Positions 45,966 to 55,241 of a stretch of DNA of 64,000 nt are shown piece after piece. Position 1 is the stretch's first letter. The number at the start of each line of letters is the position of its first letter. A model generated the notes under the pieces. It had not been told where the DNA came from, searched no databases, and worked only from the letters and a program-made list of their open reading frames with translations. Where the stretch lies: positions 62,001-126,000 of the forward strand of contig CAMDRO010000001.1 of the NCBI GenBank assembly GCA_945906795.1, in the 5' to 3' direction. The DNA comes from Spirosoma fluviale. GTDB lineage: Bacteria; Bacteroidota; Bacteroidia; Cytophagales; Spirosomataceae. Position numbers and translations under genes: made by a program.

Positions 45966-47674
45966 TAAATTGCTCTAAATATTAATGTACTATTAGGAAA
46001 AATATCTACCTGCATATTTTCAGAAATCCCATATTTATCAGACAATAGGGTGGGTGGAGTAAATAATTTTTCAATCTCCCAAATTATCTGATAAGTACCC
46101 ATTAACTCAAAAGCTAAATCAGGGATCTTAATTTTAAAACTCAAAGTGTCCGTTGGGTGAAAATTATTTATAAACAATAATTTTTCATCATTGGAATAAC
46201 GTAAATAGGAGTAAACAAATTTACTTGGGTAACTTTCATTTTGAGCATATTGCAAGTCAAAAAATTGACCTATTTGAACCGCAGTTGAATTCTTGGCAAA
46301 CTTAAATAATTGTTGGTAAAAATAATCTAATTCTATTTCCTGACTGGTTAATAATTGATTATTCAAGGCGCCATGATTAAACCATCGTTGGTGCGTATCG
46401 ATTCGCCAAAAATCAAACATGGTAGTTCGATCATCCGCATCATTAAAACCTTCAATTTCATTAGCTTTTTCACCAAATTCTTGTCCAGAATAAATCATAA
46501 AAGGTCCTCCATGTAATGTGGCGGTAATCAACATCGCTGGGATTGTGGACCAAATATTATGTGCTGCAAAACCGGCAGAATTGATTCTTGTTTCATCGTG
46601 ATTCTCTAAAAATCGCAACATTTTATTAGAAAATTCACCGGATTCTTGTTGCCAAACTCTAGTGATAGAACTTGTGTGTGCCTCATTATTTTGTTCCATT
46701 AAATTTCTTAATGAATCATATAAACCTACTTTGTCATACAAATAATCAAAATGACCCTTGTAGATATAATTAGCATATAAGTTAGGCTGGTATATTTCAG
46801 CTATAAAAATCAATTCGGGATTAATCACTTTTATTTTAGGAATTACAAAGGCCCAAAATTCTATGGGAACCATTTCAGCCATATCGCAACGAAATCCATC
46901 CACCCCCAAATTTGTCCAATAAGTTAATACTTCCAGCATTTTATACCAAGTATTGGGTATTGGGTCAAAATGAATATGCCCCTCATTATGATAATCTATG
47001 CCATAATTTAATTTAACCGTTTCAAACCAATCGTGAATAGTAGGCTGAGCAGAAAATACATTATTTCCACTGGCTTTCGCTGGTATTTCAACATAAGCCT
47101 GAGTATTTTCATCAATTTCAGCGTGATAGGGTACGGTAAATTGTGTCCCAGGCAAATAATAAAAATTATTTTGTGGTGAAAATTCCACATCATTTCGATC
47201 ATTAAAACCAAAATCAACCACTCCTTCAGGTTTATTATCAGATTGATAATTTCTAGCTAAATGATTCGGCACAAAATCCAGTATAATTTTTAATTTATTT
47301 TCATGAATCCGTTTAACCATTAGATTGAATTCATCTAAACGATTTTCTACATTGCTAGCTAAAAAAGGGTTTACATCAAAATAATCTTTGATGGCAAATG
47401 GTGAACCACAATTTCCCTTAACGATCGATGAGTGATCTAAAGGAATACCCAACTTGGTATAATCTTCCTTAGTGGCATGTTCAATAATTCCAGTGGTGTA
47501 TAAATGCGTATAACCTTTGGCATATAAACAAACTAACGCCTTATTCGAAACATCATTAAATTTAGTGGTACCATTGGTTAGAGAATTTCCATTCTTTCGA
47601 GGATTTAGATTTGTATTTCCCCAAAGATGAAACATCATCTGGTAAATAATTAATTTATTTGATTCGATTGGCAT
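45965..47674 (-). CDS. Alpha-amylase family glycoside hydrolase (GH13)
   Basis: Cytoplasmic (no signal peptide) GH13 protein of 569 aa. Conserved regions: DFVPNHLA (133-140), GFRCDMAE with nucleophile D264, FIAEIYQP with acid/base E293, and FLENHDETR with D360. It starts with a short N-terminal strand YQMMFHLWGN as in intracellular amylases and branching-type enzymes. Likely degrades alpha-glucans or maltodextrins. It heads a six-gene minus-strand unit that ends in the dehydratase and SDR. Sub-specificity is uncertain. Confidence 0.87.
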   Translation of the reverse strand: MPIESNKLIIYQMMFHLWGNTNLNPRKNGNSLTNGTTKFNDVSNKALVCLYAKGYTHLYTTGIIEHATKEDYTKLGIPLDHSSIVKGNCGSPFAIKDYFDVNPFLASNVENRLDEFNLMVKRIHENKLKIILDFVPNHLARNYQSDNKPEGVVDFGFNDRNDVEFSPQNNFYYLPGTQFTVPYHAEIDENTQAYVEIPAKASGNNVFSAQPTIHDWFETVKLNYGIDYHNEGHIHFDPIPNTWYKMLEVLTYWTNLGVDGFRCDMAEMVPIEFWAFVIPKIKVINPELIFIAEIYQPNLYANYIYKGHFDYLYDKVGLYDSLRNLMEQNNEAHTSSITRVWQQESGEFSNKMLRFLENHDETRINSAGFAAHNIWSTIPAMLITATLHGGPFMIYSGQEFGEKANEIEGFNDADDRTTMFDFWRIDTHQRWFNHGALNNQLLTSQEIELDYFYQQLFKFAKNSTAVQIGQFFDLQYAQNESYPSKFVYSYLRYSNDEKLLFINNFHPTDTLSFKIKIPDLAFELMGTYQIIWEIEKLFTPPTLLSDKYGISENMQVDIFPNSTLIFRAI

Positions 47675-47783
47675 TATTTAAATAAAAGTCTTTTAGATAC
47701 TTAACATACATTTAAATATTTTAAGCGACGTAAAGCTTTAAAATAAACTCAAAACTTATTATAAATCCCAAACCAAAAATCAA

Positions 47784-48794
47784 TTATTTAATAAAATCGA
47801 TATCGGGAGTTGATTGATCCACTAAAGAAACTCCACCTCGATCTTTTCTGGCTATTCTTGAATACAGGCCAATTTCTTGACTAAATATGAAAGTGAAAAA
47901 TAATTTTACAAAAGACGTATGATAGTGTAAGTTATTGTAAAATTCAGGGGCAATATTTTTCAATTTAGGCAAATTATTCCATGGGATGGATGGCATATCA
48001 TGATGTTCATTGTGGTATCCAACATTCATATTAATTGAATTTAAACCGCCATAATAACTAAAGGTTTCTTGTTTTTTATCTAAAACTAAAAAATGCTCCT
48101 GAATCCACCTAGCCCCAAGCGGATGTAGTCCCACAGAAAATAAAAAACTAAATCCTAAATAAGCTAACGCTGACCAACCCCAAAAATAAACGATAGCTGT
48201 ATCAAATAATAGTTGAACGGCGATATTCAAAATGACATATCGGTCAATGATGGCCAATTCAACACATCGATACGTTCGGATGCCTTGAAAAAAAGGAAAT
48301 AAGGCTAACCATATCATCTTGCCGATAAAGTAATTATTAATCAATTTAGCTTCCCAATAATCAGGTAAATCGGCATCAAGCTCATGTACACCTTGAAATG
48401 AATGATGTTTTAGATGAAAATTTTTGAAAGAAATAGCTGTAGGCGCTAAAGAGGGAAGGTTTGCTATGATTCCAGCAAAAACATTCCATGATTTCTTTTT
48501 ATAAATTAAATTATGAGCCGATTCATGAATACAAACAAATAAAGTATGTACTGGAAAAGCTCCTATAAACCAGGCGGTTCCTAAGATGATCCACCAAGAA
48601 TAATCTTTTATAAAAAAGGCGATACCAATTTGTAAAAAAACGCAGGTTAAAATCCAATACATGGTATTTGGATTCTTGCCAATTAGTTTTTTTACTTCAG
48701 GGTGTTTTTTGATGATTTCACGTGTTCTATTACGATGTGGCTCGGAATCATTAACCCAAATAAAATCTTTTACTTCCTCCATTTTTAATATCAT
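47784..48794 (-). CDS. Fatty acid desaturase, sphingolipid delta-4 desaturase (DEGS)-like
   Basis: Di-iron membrane desaturase of 336 aa. Three histidine boxes: HESAH (90-94), HLKHH (127-131) and HNEHH (about 259-263), with four hydrophobic helices. The N-terminus DFIWVNDSEPHRNR...HPEVKKLIGKNPNTMYW resembles eukaryotic dihydroceramide desaturase DEGS1 (DFEWV...QPH...HPEIK). It may desaturate a sphingoid base, and some Bacteroidota make sphingolipids. Start could be M5 (48782), as the nearest -7 element lies only 9 bases before the first ATG. Divergent from dnaK with 139 bases between starts. Confidence 0.82.
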   Translation of the reverse strand: MILKMEEVKDFIWVNDSEPHRNRTREIIKKHPEVKKLIGKNPNTMYWILTCVFLQIGIAFFIKDYSWWIILGTAWFIGAFPVHTLFVCIHESAHNLIYKKKSWNVFAGIIANLPSLAPTAISFKNFHLKHHSFQGVHELDADLPDYWEAKLINNYFIGKMIWLALFPFFQGIRTYRCVELAIIDRYVILNIAVQLLFDTAIVYFWGWSALAYLGFSFLFSVGLHPLGARWIQEHFLVLDKKQETFSYYGGLNSINMNVGYHNEHHDMPSIPWNNLPKLKNIAPEFYNNLHYHTSFVKLFFTFIFSQEIGLYSRIARKDRGGVSLVDQSTPDIDFIK

Positions 48795-48802
48795 TTAGAT
48801 TA

Positions 48803-48810
48803 CAAATATA
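48803..48810 (-). promoter_or_regulatory. Candidate -7 element for the desaturase gene (TATATTTG)
   Basis: Exact TAnnTTTG on the minus strand. It sits so close to the first ATG (48794) that initiation at the inner ATG (48782) would give a more usual leader. No clear -33 TTTG was found. Confidence 0.38.
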
Positions 48811-48851
48811 ATAAGAGAAATATACATTCTACCTAAGAAAATATAACTATG

Positions 48852-48864
48852 TGACAATATGTCA
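48852..48864. promoter_or_regulatory. Inverted repeat upstream of dnaK, possible heat-shock operator
   Basis: TGACAATATGTCA: arms TGACA and TGTCA are perfect complements around ATA. It ends 23 bases ahead of the -24/-12-like promoter, a plausible place for an activator or repressor near a stress gene. Confidence 0.45.
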
Positions 48865-48887
48865 TAAATTCATAGGCATTTATTTTA

Positions 48888-48903
48888 TGGCATTATCCTT
48901 GTA
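48888..48903 (+). promoter_or_regulatory. Sigma-54-like (-24/-12) promoter of dnaK
   Basis: TGGCATTATCCTTGTA matches the sigma-54 pattern TGGCAC-N5-TTGCA, with the GG and the second G at the correct 10-base interval and a T replacing the final C. A start roughly 12 bases after the -12 element leaves a leader near 20 bases to the dnaK ATG at 48934. Candidate from sequence only. Confidence 0.5.
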
Positions 48904-48933
48904 GAATGTTGCCAAAATTAAATAAAATTAATC

Positions 48934-50820
48934 ATGGGAAAAATTATTGGAATTGATTTAGGTACCACCAACTCATGTGTGGCGGTTATGGAAGGTAGCG
49001 AGGCTGTTGTTATTGCGAATTCTGAAGGACGAAGAACAACACCTTCAATCGTTGCATTTTTGGATAATGGTGAACGCAAAGTAGGGGATCCTGCAAAACG
49101 ACAAGCCATTACAAATCCACAAAATACTATTTCGTCTGTAAAAAGATTTATGGGCAAAAAATACTCAGAAGTTAGTTCAGAGTTAAAAACTATTTCATAT
49201 TCTGTTGAGAAAGGAAATAACGATACATCACGAGTAAGAATTGGTGATCGACTTTATACTCCTCAAGAAATATCAGCTCAGATTTTGACTAAAATGAAGC
49301 AAACAGCTGAAGATTATTTAGGACAAACCGTAACAGAAGCTGTTATCACGGTTCCGGCTTATTTTAATGATGCTGAACGTCAAGCTACCAAAGAGGCTGG
49401 TCAAATTGCTGGACTTGAAGTTAAAAGAATTATCAATGAACCTACAGCAGCTGCTTTAGCCTACGGAGTTGACAAGAAAGGACAAGATATGAAAATAGCT
49501 GTCTTTGATTTAGGTGGAGGTACTTTCGACGTATCTATTTTAGAATTAGGAGATGGAGTATTTGAAGTGAAGTCGACCGATGGCGATACCCATTTAGGTG
49601 GAGATGATTTTGATCAAGTAATTATTAACTGGCTTGCAGAAGAATTTATTTCTGATGAAAATATAGATCTACGTAAAGATCCGATGGCGCTCCAACGGTT
49701 AAAAGAAGCCGCTGAAAAGGCAAAAATTGAATTGAGTTCTAGTGCCACAACAGAAATCAATTTACCTTATATTATGCCTGTTGATGGTATTCCAAAACAC
49801 TTAGTTTGTTCATTAACACGAGCTAAATTTGAAAAATTAGCAGATAGTTTAATTCGCCGTACATTAGAACCTTGTAAGCGTGCTATGAAAAACGCTTCTT
49901 ATACTAATGCGGATATAGACGAAGTTATTTTAGTTGGTGGCTCAACACGTATCCCTAGAATTCAAGAAGAAGTTGAGAAATTCTTTGGCAAAAAGCCATC
50001 AAAAGGAGTTAATCCTGATGAAGTGGTAGCTATAGGTGCTGCTATTCAAGGTGGAGTTTTAACAGGAGAAGTTAAAGATGTTTTATTATTAGATGTGACA
50101 CCTTTATCTTTGGGCATTGAAACTATGGGTGGTGTATTCACTAAATTAATAGAATCAAATACCACGATACCAACAAAAAAATCGGAGACTTTCTCTACCG
50201 CAGCTGATAACCAACCTTCCGTTGAACTTAATGTGTTGCAAGGAGAAAGACCTATGGCTAAGGATAATCGTTCTTTAGGTCGTTTTCATTTAGATGGATT
50301 ACCACCGGCGGCTCGAGGAATTCCTCAAATCGAAGTAACTTTTGACATCGATGCTAATGGAATATTGCAAGTTTCAGCTAAAGAAAAAGGTACGGGTAAG
50401 GAGCAAAAAATTAGAATTGAAGCTTCTAGCGGTTTGACCGATGAAGAAATTGAAAAAATGAGGAATGAGGCAAAAGCAAATGAAGCAACGGATAAGATTG
50501 AAAAAGATCGCGTTGAAAAAATCAATCAAGCAGATGCTTTAATTTTTCAATCTGAAAAGCAATTGAAAGAATATGGAGAAAAGTTATCAGAAGGTAACAA
50601 AACAGCCATAGAAACAGCTTTATCTGAATTGAAGATTGCTCATGCATCTCAAGATTTAACTTCGATTGACTCAGGCATCGAAAAGTTGAATACTGCATGG
50701 ACTGCGGCTTCACAAGAAATGTATGCAAATACGCAAGAGGGTGGTGATCAAACTACCCAAAATACGGAAACACCCTCAGATGATTCAGCTGAAGACGTTG
50801 CTTTTGAAGAAGTAAAATAA
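48934..50820 (+). CDS. dnaK: Molecular chaperone DnaK (Hsp70)
   Basis: ATP-dependent Hsp70 of 628 aa that folds and rescues proteins with DnaJ and GrpE in the cytoplasm. The nucleotide-binding domain begins [12 protein letters not shown] (5-16), with [10 protein letters not shown] and VGGSTRIP further on. The substrate-binding domain and helical lid follow; the C-terminus is acidic and ends DVAFEEVK. dnaJ and grpE are not adjacent. Upstream are an inverted repeat and a sigma-54-like promoter; a strong terminator follows, so it is a single-gene unit. Confidence 0.98.
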   Translation: MGKIIGIDLGTTNSCVAVMEGSEAVVIANSEGRRTTPSIVAFLDNGERKVGDPAKRQAITNPQNTISSVKRFMGKKYSEVSSELKTISYSVEKGNNDTSRVRIGDRLYTPQEISAQILTKMKQTAEDYLGQTVTEAVITVPAYFNDAERQATKEAGQIAGLEVKRIINEPTAAALAYGVDKKGQDMKIAVFDLGGGTFDVSILELGDGVFEVKSTDGDTHLGGDDFDQVIINWLAEEFISDENIDLRKDPMALQRLKEAAEKAKIELSSSATTEINLPYIMPVDGIPKHLVCSLTRAKFEKLADSLIRRTLEPCKRAMKNASYTNADIDEVILVGGSTRIPRIQEEVEKFFGKKPSKGVNPDEVVAIGAAIQGGVLTGEVKDVLLLDVTPLSLGIETMGGVFTKLIESNTTIPTKKSETFSTAADNQPSVELNVLQGERPMAKDNRSLGRFHLDGLPPAARGIPQIEVTFDIDANGILQVSAKEKGTGKEQKIRIEASSGLTDEEIEKMRNEAKANEATDKIEKDRVEKINQADALIFQSEKQLKEYGEKLSEGNKTAIETALSELKIAHASQDLTSIDSGIEKLNTAWTAASQEMYANTQEGGDQTTQNTETPSDDSAEDVAFEEVK

Positions 50821-50839
50821 AATCAATGTTAGTATGTAA

Positions 50840-50872
50840 AAGGTTCCTTTTTTCAAAGGAACCTTTTTTTTT
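50840..50872 (+). terminator. Rho-independent terminator after dnaK
   Basis: Perfect stem AAGGTTCCTTT / AAAGGAACCTT (50840-50850 and 50855-50865) with a TTTC loop and a nine-base T run. It ends on the stop codon of the convergent DUF3050 gene and could act weakly in the other direction. Confidence 0.88.
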
Positions 50873-51635
50873 AAATTTTTGCAGCCACTATTCCATCCCA
50901 AAGTTTTATTCTTGCCTTTAAGGAATTGATAGCAGCCTGTGTGGCACGATCCCAAGCTTTAAGATCATCTTGGCATAATTGAGAAACCATGGATATGGCT
51001 AATTGAGAATGATGGCCACCATCCACTTCGATATGTCTCTCTAAATAATAGGTTAATGTTTTCACCTTATCAGGGGATTGCAATCTCAATTGATTTAATA
51101 TTAATTGAAACATTTCTGGTATCAAATCTTCCCGCCCAAAAGTAAAAATAGCAGCAATTTCCTCTGTTTCTCCATTTAAAATACTTGAGAATGTAAACGT
51201 CAAGAACTCACTAATGCTTTGTGGCAAATTAAACGAAGGAAGCGCAATGAGAAATTCTTCAATAGATTTGAATTGCCTAAAAGCTTTTAGGGCAGGAGGG
51301 GGCATAATGGCTAATTCATCCATAGCTCTCAAATACAAATCAAAATGACTAATATAACCCCCGGTGGGATCTATATCAGACTCTTCCCCTAGTACAATTT
51401 CATTGATTAAATACCTAGTTTCACCCGATCCTTTTGGAAACCATAATGAATCAACCGACGTTAACTCTACTTGCAACTTTTTCACGAGAGACATAAAATC
51501 CCAAACTGCAAAAATATGATTTTGCATAAATATAGATAAATGTTCCTGTGATGTGATATAGGAATTAATGGGATGATTTCTTAAAATCTTTTTGAAAGGG
51601 TCAATGCTTTTTTGTAATTCGATTAAATGCGACAT
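50871..51635 (-). CDS. DUF3050 protein (haem-oxygenase-like fold family)
   Basis: A 254-aa cytoplasmic protein recognised as DUF3050 by its N-terminal pattern: LRNHPINSYITSQEHLSIFMQNHIFAVWDFMSLVKKLQ, then WFPKGSGETRYLINEIVLGEESD and GGYISHFDLYLRAM. The His and Glu/Asp spread (H42-like, NHIF, EIVLGEESD, HIEVDGGHH) fits a di-metal or haem-oxygenase-like helical fold. Role unknown. Starts 3 bases after the XdhC stop, so it is third in the nifS-xdhC unit. Confidence 0.83.
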   Translation of the reverse strand: MSHLIELQKSIDPFKKILRNHPINSYITSQEHLSIFMQNHIFAVWDFMSLVKKLQVELTSVDSLWFPKGSGETRYLINEIVLGEESDIDPTGGYISHFDLYLRAMDELAIMPPPALKAFRQFKSIEEFLIALPSFNLPQSISEFLTFTFSSILNGETEEIAAIFTFGREDLIPEMFQLILNQLRLQSPDKVKTLTYYLERHIEVDGGHHSQLAISMVSQLCQDDLKAWDRATQAAINSLKARIKLWDGIVAAKI

Positions 51636-51638
51636 TTT

Positions 51639-52679
51639 TTAATTAGAATGAATGGATTTATTTCTATTTTTCAATGAACTTCCCTCTCTAGAGCTATTAA
51701 AAGCAATGATTTCAGAAATTATTGATACCGCAATTTCATTAGGACCTTCCGCTCCAATATCTAAACCTATAGGACCAAAAAAAACACAATCTGCAATATT
51801 AACAGGCAATAATTCTAATTGTTTTATAATTTTTTGCATTCTTTTCAATGGCCCTAACACACCTATATAACCTTGGAATTGGATTGAATTCAAATAGGTT
51901 AAAATTGCCACATCTCGATCAAAGTCATGTGTCATTAGGACAATAGCATCATTGTTTTTTATGGTACAGATGTCATCCCAATGGAAAAAGGATTGAACTT
52001 TATTCTTTAGCAAAGAATTCATTTTTAATGGGTTCCCAACCCAGCAAACATCCCAAGAAAGAAAATCACAAAGTTCAATCAGACTTGTGGAATCAAATAA
52101 ATGACCATAGAGTACAATTCTTGGTATTGCTGGCAAATATTCTATAAATAATATCTCATTTTCTTTTACGTCAACCTTAGACTGATGTTGAATCGATACC
52201 TGTTCTGTTTCTTTATTTAAGAAAGTAGAAACAAATGGTTTCGTCGATTTTAGATTTACTAAACCAGTATGTAAATGAAAATTATGTACTAAGATTGAAG
52301 GCTCCGAACTTTGAATATGTGAATTAAATATTTCCAATAAATATTTAGCATATTCTAAATCAGGACTAATTAAAATTTCAATAAGGCCATTGCATCCTAA
52401 TCCTATCCCTAATTCAAATGGGTCATCTTCGCGAGTATCATATTTAACCAATTTATTTTGATTACTAAATATAGACATTTGAGCCTTTTTCAGCATATCT
52501 CCTTCAAGACAACCGCCACTGATGCCTCCGTGCCAATCACCATTTTCATTAATTAACATCCTAGCACCGGGTCTCCTATAAGCTGAACCATCCACATGTA
52601 TAACAGTCGCAATGGCAAATTTGACACCCGATTGAATATAGATTGAAAGTTGGCCTACAAATAATTTTATCTCTTTCAC
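51639..52679 (-). CDS. XdhC/CoxI family protein (molybdenum cofactor insertion)
   Basis: XdhC-like protein of 346 aa. The N-terminal XdhC domain contains TVIHVDGSAYRRPGARM and GGISGGCLEGDM (about 53-64), and the C-terminal Rossmann-like part carries RIVLYGHLFDS and GFVGVLGP-like IGVLGPLKRM. XdhC-family members bind Moco, hold it for sulfuration and insert it in xanthine-dehydrogenase-type enzymes. No such enzyme lies in this window. Overlaps the cysteine desulfurase stop by four bases (ATGA), an arrangement consistent with a shared Moco sulfuration job. Confidence 0.83.
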   Translation of the reverse strand: MKEIKLFVGQLSIYIQSGVKFAIATVIHVDGSAYRRPGARMLINENGDWHGGISGGCLEGDMLKKAQMSIFSNQNKLVKYDTREDDPFELGIGLGCNGLIEILISPDLEYAKYLLEIFNSHIQSSEPSILVHNFHLHTGLVNLKSTKPFVSTFLNKETEQVSIQHQSKVDVKENEILFIEYLPAIPRIVLYGHLFDSTSLIELCDFLSWDVCWVGNPLKMNSLLKNKVQSFFHWDDICTIKNNDAIVLMTHDFDRDVAILTYLNSIQFQGYIGVLGPLKRMQKIIKQLELLPVNIADCVFFGPIGLDIGAEGPNEIAVSIISEIIAFNSSREGSSLKNRNKSIHSN

Positions 52680-53806
52680 GCCAATAGTTTATCTAATTTT
52701 TCTTGTAAATAATGAATCAAAAAATCAATATCTTTTTCTGTTGTCAAGTAACTTAATGAAATCCTTAACGTGCTTAAGGCTAAATCTCTTGGGTGACCCA
52801 AAGCCGTTAAAACATGAGATGGGTTGGTAGCCTTCACATTACAAGCTGAACCATTAGAAATAGCAATGGTCGTTAGTGAATTAAACAAATCTTCCCAATG
52901 AACTCCATGTACGGATATACTAAGAATGGATGAGATATTGCTTGGACTTTTAGCATTAATCAAGATGTTATTTTTGAAGCTATTTAAAAGTGCTTCCTTA
53001 ATCCTGTGGCTAAAACGAAGAAGAGAATCTTCAAAACTTAATATCTCCGGTATAAAGGTAAAAGCATAACCAAGACCTACGATGAGTGGTACAGGTAAAG
53101 TTCCTGACCTAATTCCTCGTTCTTGGCCACCTCCATCAAAAATAGGGCTAATATTAATATTGTTGTTGACCAATAAGCCCCCTATACCTTTAGGAGCATA
53201 AATCTTATGTCCAGAAAAACTCATTAAGTGCGGTAAACAAGTAAAATCCAATTGGATTTTACCGATGGCTTGTGTCGCGTCAGAATGAAAACATATAGCA
53301 TGTGAGTCACATATATTTTTAAACGCTACATAATCAGAAATAGTCCCAATTTCGTTATTCACCATCATTAAAGACACTAATACAGTGTCTATCTGTATGG
53401 CACTTTTTAAATTATCTTTGGTTATTTGACCCTCTTCATCAGGGCTTAAATAGGTAACAGCATATCCTTCATTCTCCAACTGGCCAAATATTTCAAGCAC
53501 TGCTTTATGTTCAATTGTGGAAGTAATTAAATGACCCTTTGATTTACCTTTTAAATAACCTTTTATAGCTAGGTTATTAGATTCCGTTGCACCAGATGTA
53601 TAAATGATCGAACTAGGCTTTACATTAAAATAATCAGCAATTTGATTTCTAGATAAATCGATGGCTTCTTGAGCTAACCAACCATAATGATGCAAATTCG
53701 AACCTGCATTGCCATATAGCGTAGAAAAATAGGGCAACATCTTATCTAATACTTCGGAACGAACTGGAGTAGTAGAAGCGTAATCGAAATATAAAGGTAA
53801 ATTCAT
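52676..53806 (-). CDS. Cysteine desulfurase (NifS/IscS family)
   Basis: PLP enzyme of 376 aa that mobilises sulfur from cysteine as an enzyme-bound persulfide. The PLP lysine is in SFSGHKIYAPKGIGGL (Lys of GHK), with SDATQAIGK ahead of it, and the catalytic Cys in SNGSACNVKA. The close position of the Cys loop in a short insertion resembles the NifS/IscS (class I) group. It starts the unit nifS-xdhC-DUF3050, so it may serve Moco sulfuration rather than general Fe-S assembly; no iscU or hscBA is adjacent. Confidence 0.9.
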   Translation of the reverse strand: MNLPLYFDYASTTPVRSEVLDKMLPYFSTLYGNAGSNLHHYGWLAQEAIDLSRNQIADYFNVKPSSIIYTSGATESNNLAIKGYLKGKSKGHLITSTIEHKAVLEIFGQLENEGYAVTYLSPDEEGQITKDNLKSAIQIDTVLVSLMMVNNEIGTISDYVAFKNICDSHAICFHSDATQAIGKIQLDFTCLPHLMSFSGHKIYAPKGIGGLLVNNNINISPIFDGGGQERGIRSGTLPVPLIVGLGYAFTFIPEILSFEDSLLRFSHRIKEALLNSFKNNILINAKSPSNISSILSISVHGVHWEDLFNSLTTIAISNGSACNVKATNPSHVLTALGHPRDLALSTLRISLSYLTTEKDIDFLIHYLQEKLDKLLA

Positions 53807-53824
53807 TTGTTACAGAATGTGCAA

Positions 53825-53832
53825 CAAAGATA
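53825..53832 (-). promoter_or_regulatory. Candidate -7 element for the nifS-like gene (TATCTTTG)
   Basis: Exact TAnnTTTG on the minus strand, about 19 bases ahead of the start codon. No clear -33 TTTG was found. Confidence 0.4.
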
Positions 53833-53837
53833 AGTGT

Positions 53838-53874
53838 AAAAAAAAAGTCCCGAATGTTTACGGGACTTTTTTTT
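53838..53874 (-). terminator. Terminator between rplT and the nifS-like gene
   Basis: Stem AAAAGTCCCG / CGGGACTTTT with flanking A and T runs on both sides, so it can end transcription in either direction. The main user is rplT, whose stop codon it touches. Confidence 0.85.
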
Positions 53875-54217
53875 ATGATAATTTGGATAAAACGGCTTTG
53901 AAAGCGTCCGGATGATTCATAGCTAAATCGGCAAGTACTTTGCGATTTAACGTCATGCCTGATTTGTTATATTTACCCATAAAAGCTGAATAAGATAAAC
54001 CTTCTTGTCTTGCAGCTGCATTAATACGCTGAATCCACAGTCCACGAAAATCTCTTTTCTTAACTTTACGATCGCGATATGCATATTGCAAACCTTTCTC
54101 TACTTTGTTTTTAGCGACTGTCCAAACATTTTTTCCTCTTCCGAAAAATCCCTTCGCTAATTTTAAAATCTTTTTCCTCCTAGCTCTTGAAGCTACATGA
54201 TTGACACTACGTGGCAT
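53873..54217 (-). CDS. rplT: 50S ribosomal protein L20
   Basis: Primary rRNA-binding ribosomal protein of 114 aa, typical length. Basic N-terminus [30 protein letters not shown] is the L20 signature, followed by [23 protein letters not shown]. It is last in infC-rpmI-rplT. In other bacteria L20 represses this operon by binding its own mRNA leader; no such element is identified here. Confidence 0.98.
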   Translation of the reverse strand: MPRSVNHVASRARRKKILKLAKGFFGRGKNVWTVAKNKVEKGLQYAYRDRKVKKRDFRGLWIQRINAAARQEGLSYSAFMGKYNKSGMTLNRKVLADLAMNHPDAFKAVLSKLS

Positions 54218-54300
54218 AACTAAATTTGTTTTTTGAATCGAGGCGGCTCATTATGAACACTTTTTGGCCTTAATTCTGGTTGAACAATAACTAAAACTGA

Positions 54301-54498
54301 TTATTTAAGTCCTAATAATAAACTTACTCTACCCATATCAGAAGGGGAAACTAAAGTAGCATGAACTAAATTACGCTTTTGTTTAGTTGTTTTTTTTGTT
54401 AGGATATGGCTATGGAAAGCGTGCTTACGCTTTATTTTTCCAGTTCCTGTAACTTTGAAACGCTTTTTTGCTCCAGAGTTGGTTTTAATTTTTGGCAT
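54301..54498 (-). CDS. rpmI: 50S ribosomal protein L35
   Basis: Ribosomal protein of 65 aa, [21 protein letters not shown]...[21 protein letters not shown]. The start at 54498 is the family start; an in-frame upstream ATG at 54561 would add 21 residues that do not belong to L35 and overlaps no feature. Between infC and rplT. Confidence 0.96.
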   Translation of the reverse strand: MPKIKTNSGAKKRFKVTGTGKIKRKHAFHSHILTKKTTKQKRNLVHATLVSPSDMGRVSLLLGLK

Positions 54499-54573
54499 TC
54501 TATTATGTATTAAATGTAAAAATTGGAATGCAAAAGTAGAAAAATTACCTTGAAATTCCACTATATAAAAAAA

Positions 54574-55134
54574 TTATTTCTTTTGAGCTTTCGGTGTAAA
54601 TATGATGCTCATTCGCTTTCCTTCTAATTTTGGCATATCATCAGGTTTACCTACCTCTTCAAGTCTTTTTGCAAAATTCAATAATAGCATTTCACCTCTT
54701 TCTTTAAATACAATGGTCCTACCTACAAAATGTACATATGCCTTAACCTTAGCACCATCCTTAAGAAAATTAACAGCATGTTTTAATTTAAAATTAAAGT
54801 CATGTTCATCTGTGTTAGGGCCAAATCGAATTTCTTTAATGACTGTTTTGGTTGCATTTGCCTTAATTTCCTTTTGCTTTTTCTTTTGATCATACTTAAA
54901 TTTAGCATAATCAATAACTTTGCAAACTGGGGGGACAGCATTTGGGGAGATTTCTACTAAGTCTAAGCTTTGTGCTTCTGCTAGTTCAATAGCTTTGGAG
55001 AATGGATACACACCTTGTTCAATGTTTTCTCCTACTAATCTTACTTCTTCTACTCCGCGAATTAATTGATTAATTCGATAAGGTTCTTCTTCTCTTCTAT
55101 TTCCTCGGTAATTGTTATTGGGGCGTAAAGCCAT
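54574..55134 (-). CDS. infC: Translation initiation factor IF-3
   Basis: IF-3 of 186 aa. The N-domain has [46 protein letters not shown], the linker [20 protein letters not shown], and the C-domain [22 protein letters not shown]. It starts at an ATG rather than the AUU used by E. coli infC, so the AUU-based autoregulation known there is not expected. An N-terminal basic extension ([18 protein letters not shown]) precedes the usual start of the fold. Followed by rpmI and rplT. Confidence 0.96.
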   Translation of the reverse strand: MALRPNNNYRGNRREEEPYRINQLIRGVEEVRLVGENIEQGVYPFSKAIELAEAQSLDLVEISPNAVPPVCKVIDYAKFKYDQKKKQKEIKANATKTVIKEIRFGPNTDEHDFNFKLKHAVNFLKDGAKVKAYVHFVGRTIVFKERGEMLLLNFAKRLEEVGKPDDMPKLEGKRMSIIFTPKAQKK

Positions 55135-55201
55135 AAATTATTGTTTATTTTTAATGTTCAATTAAATCAATTCGAAATTTAACTCAAAAATCATGTATTT
55201 G

Positions 55202-55209
55202 CAAACTTA
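55202..55209 (-). promoter_or_regulatory. Candidate -7 element for the infC operon (TAAGTTTG)
   Basis: Exact TAnnTTTG on the minus strand, giving a leader of roughly 60 bases before infC. It would provide separate expression of infC-rpmI-rplT from thrS. No clear -33 TTTG. Confidence 0.4.
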
Positions 55210-55241
55210 ATACCAAGTAACGTAGGTAAAATAAAAAATTA

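Noticed and set aside
54499..54561. N-terminal extension of L35
   Set aside because: L35 proteins begin [13 protein letters not shown]; the added residues are hydrophobic and family-foreign.
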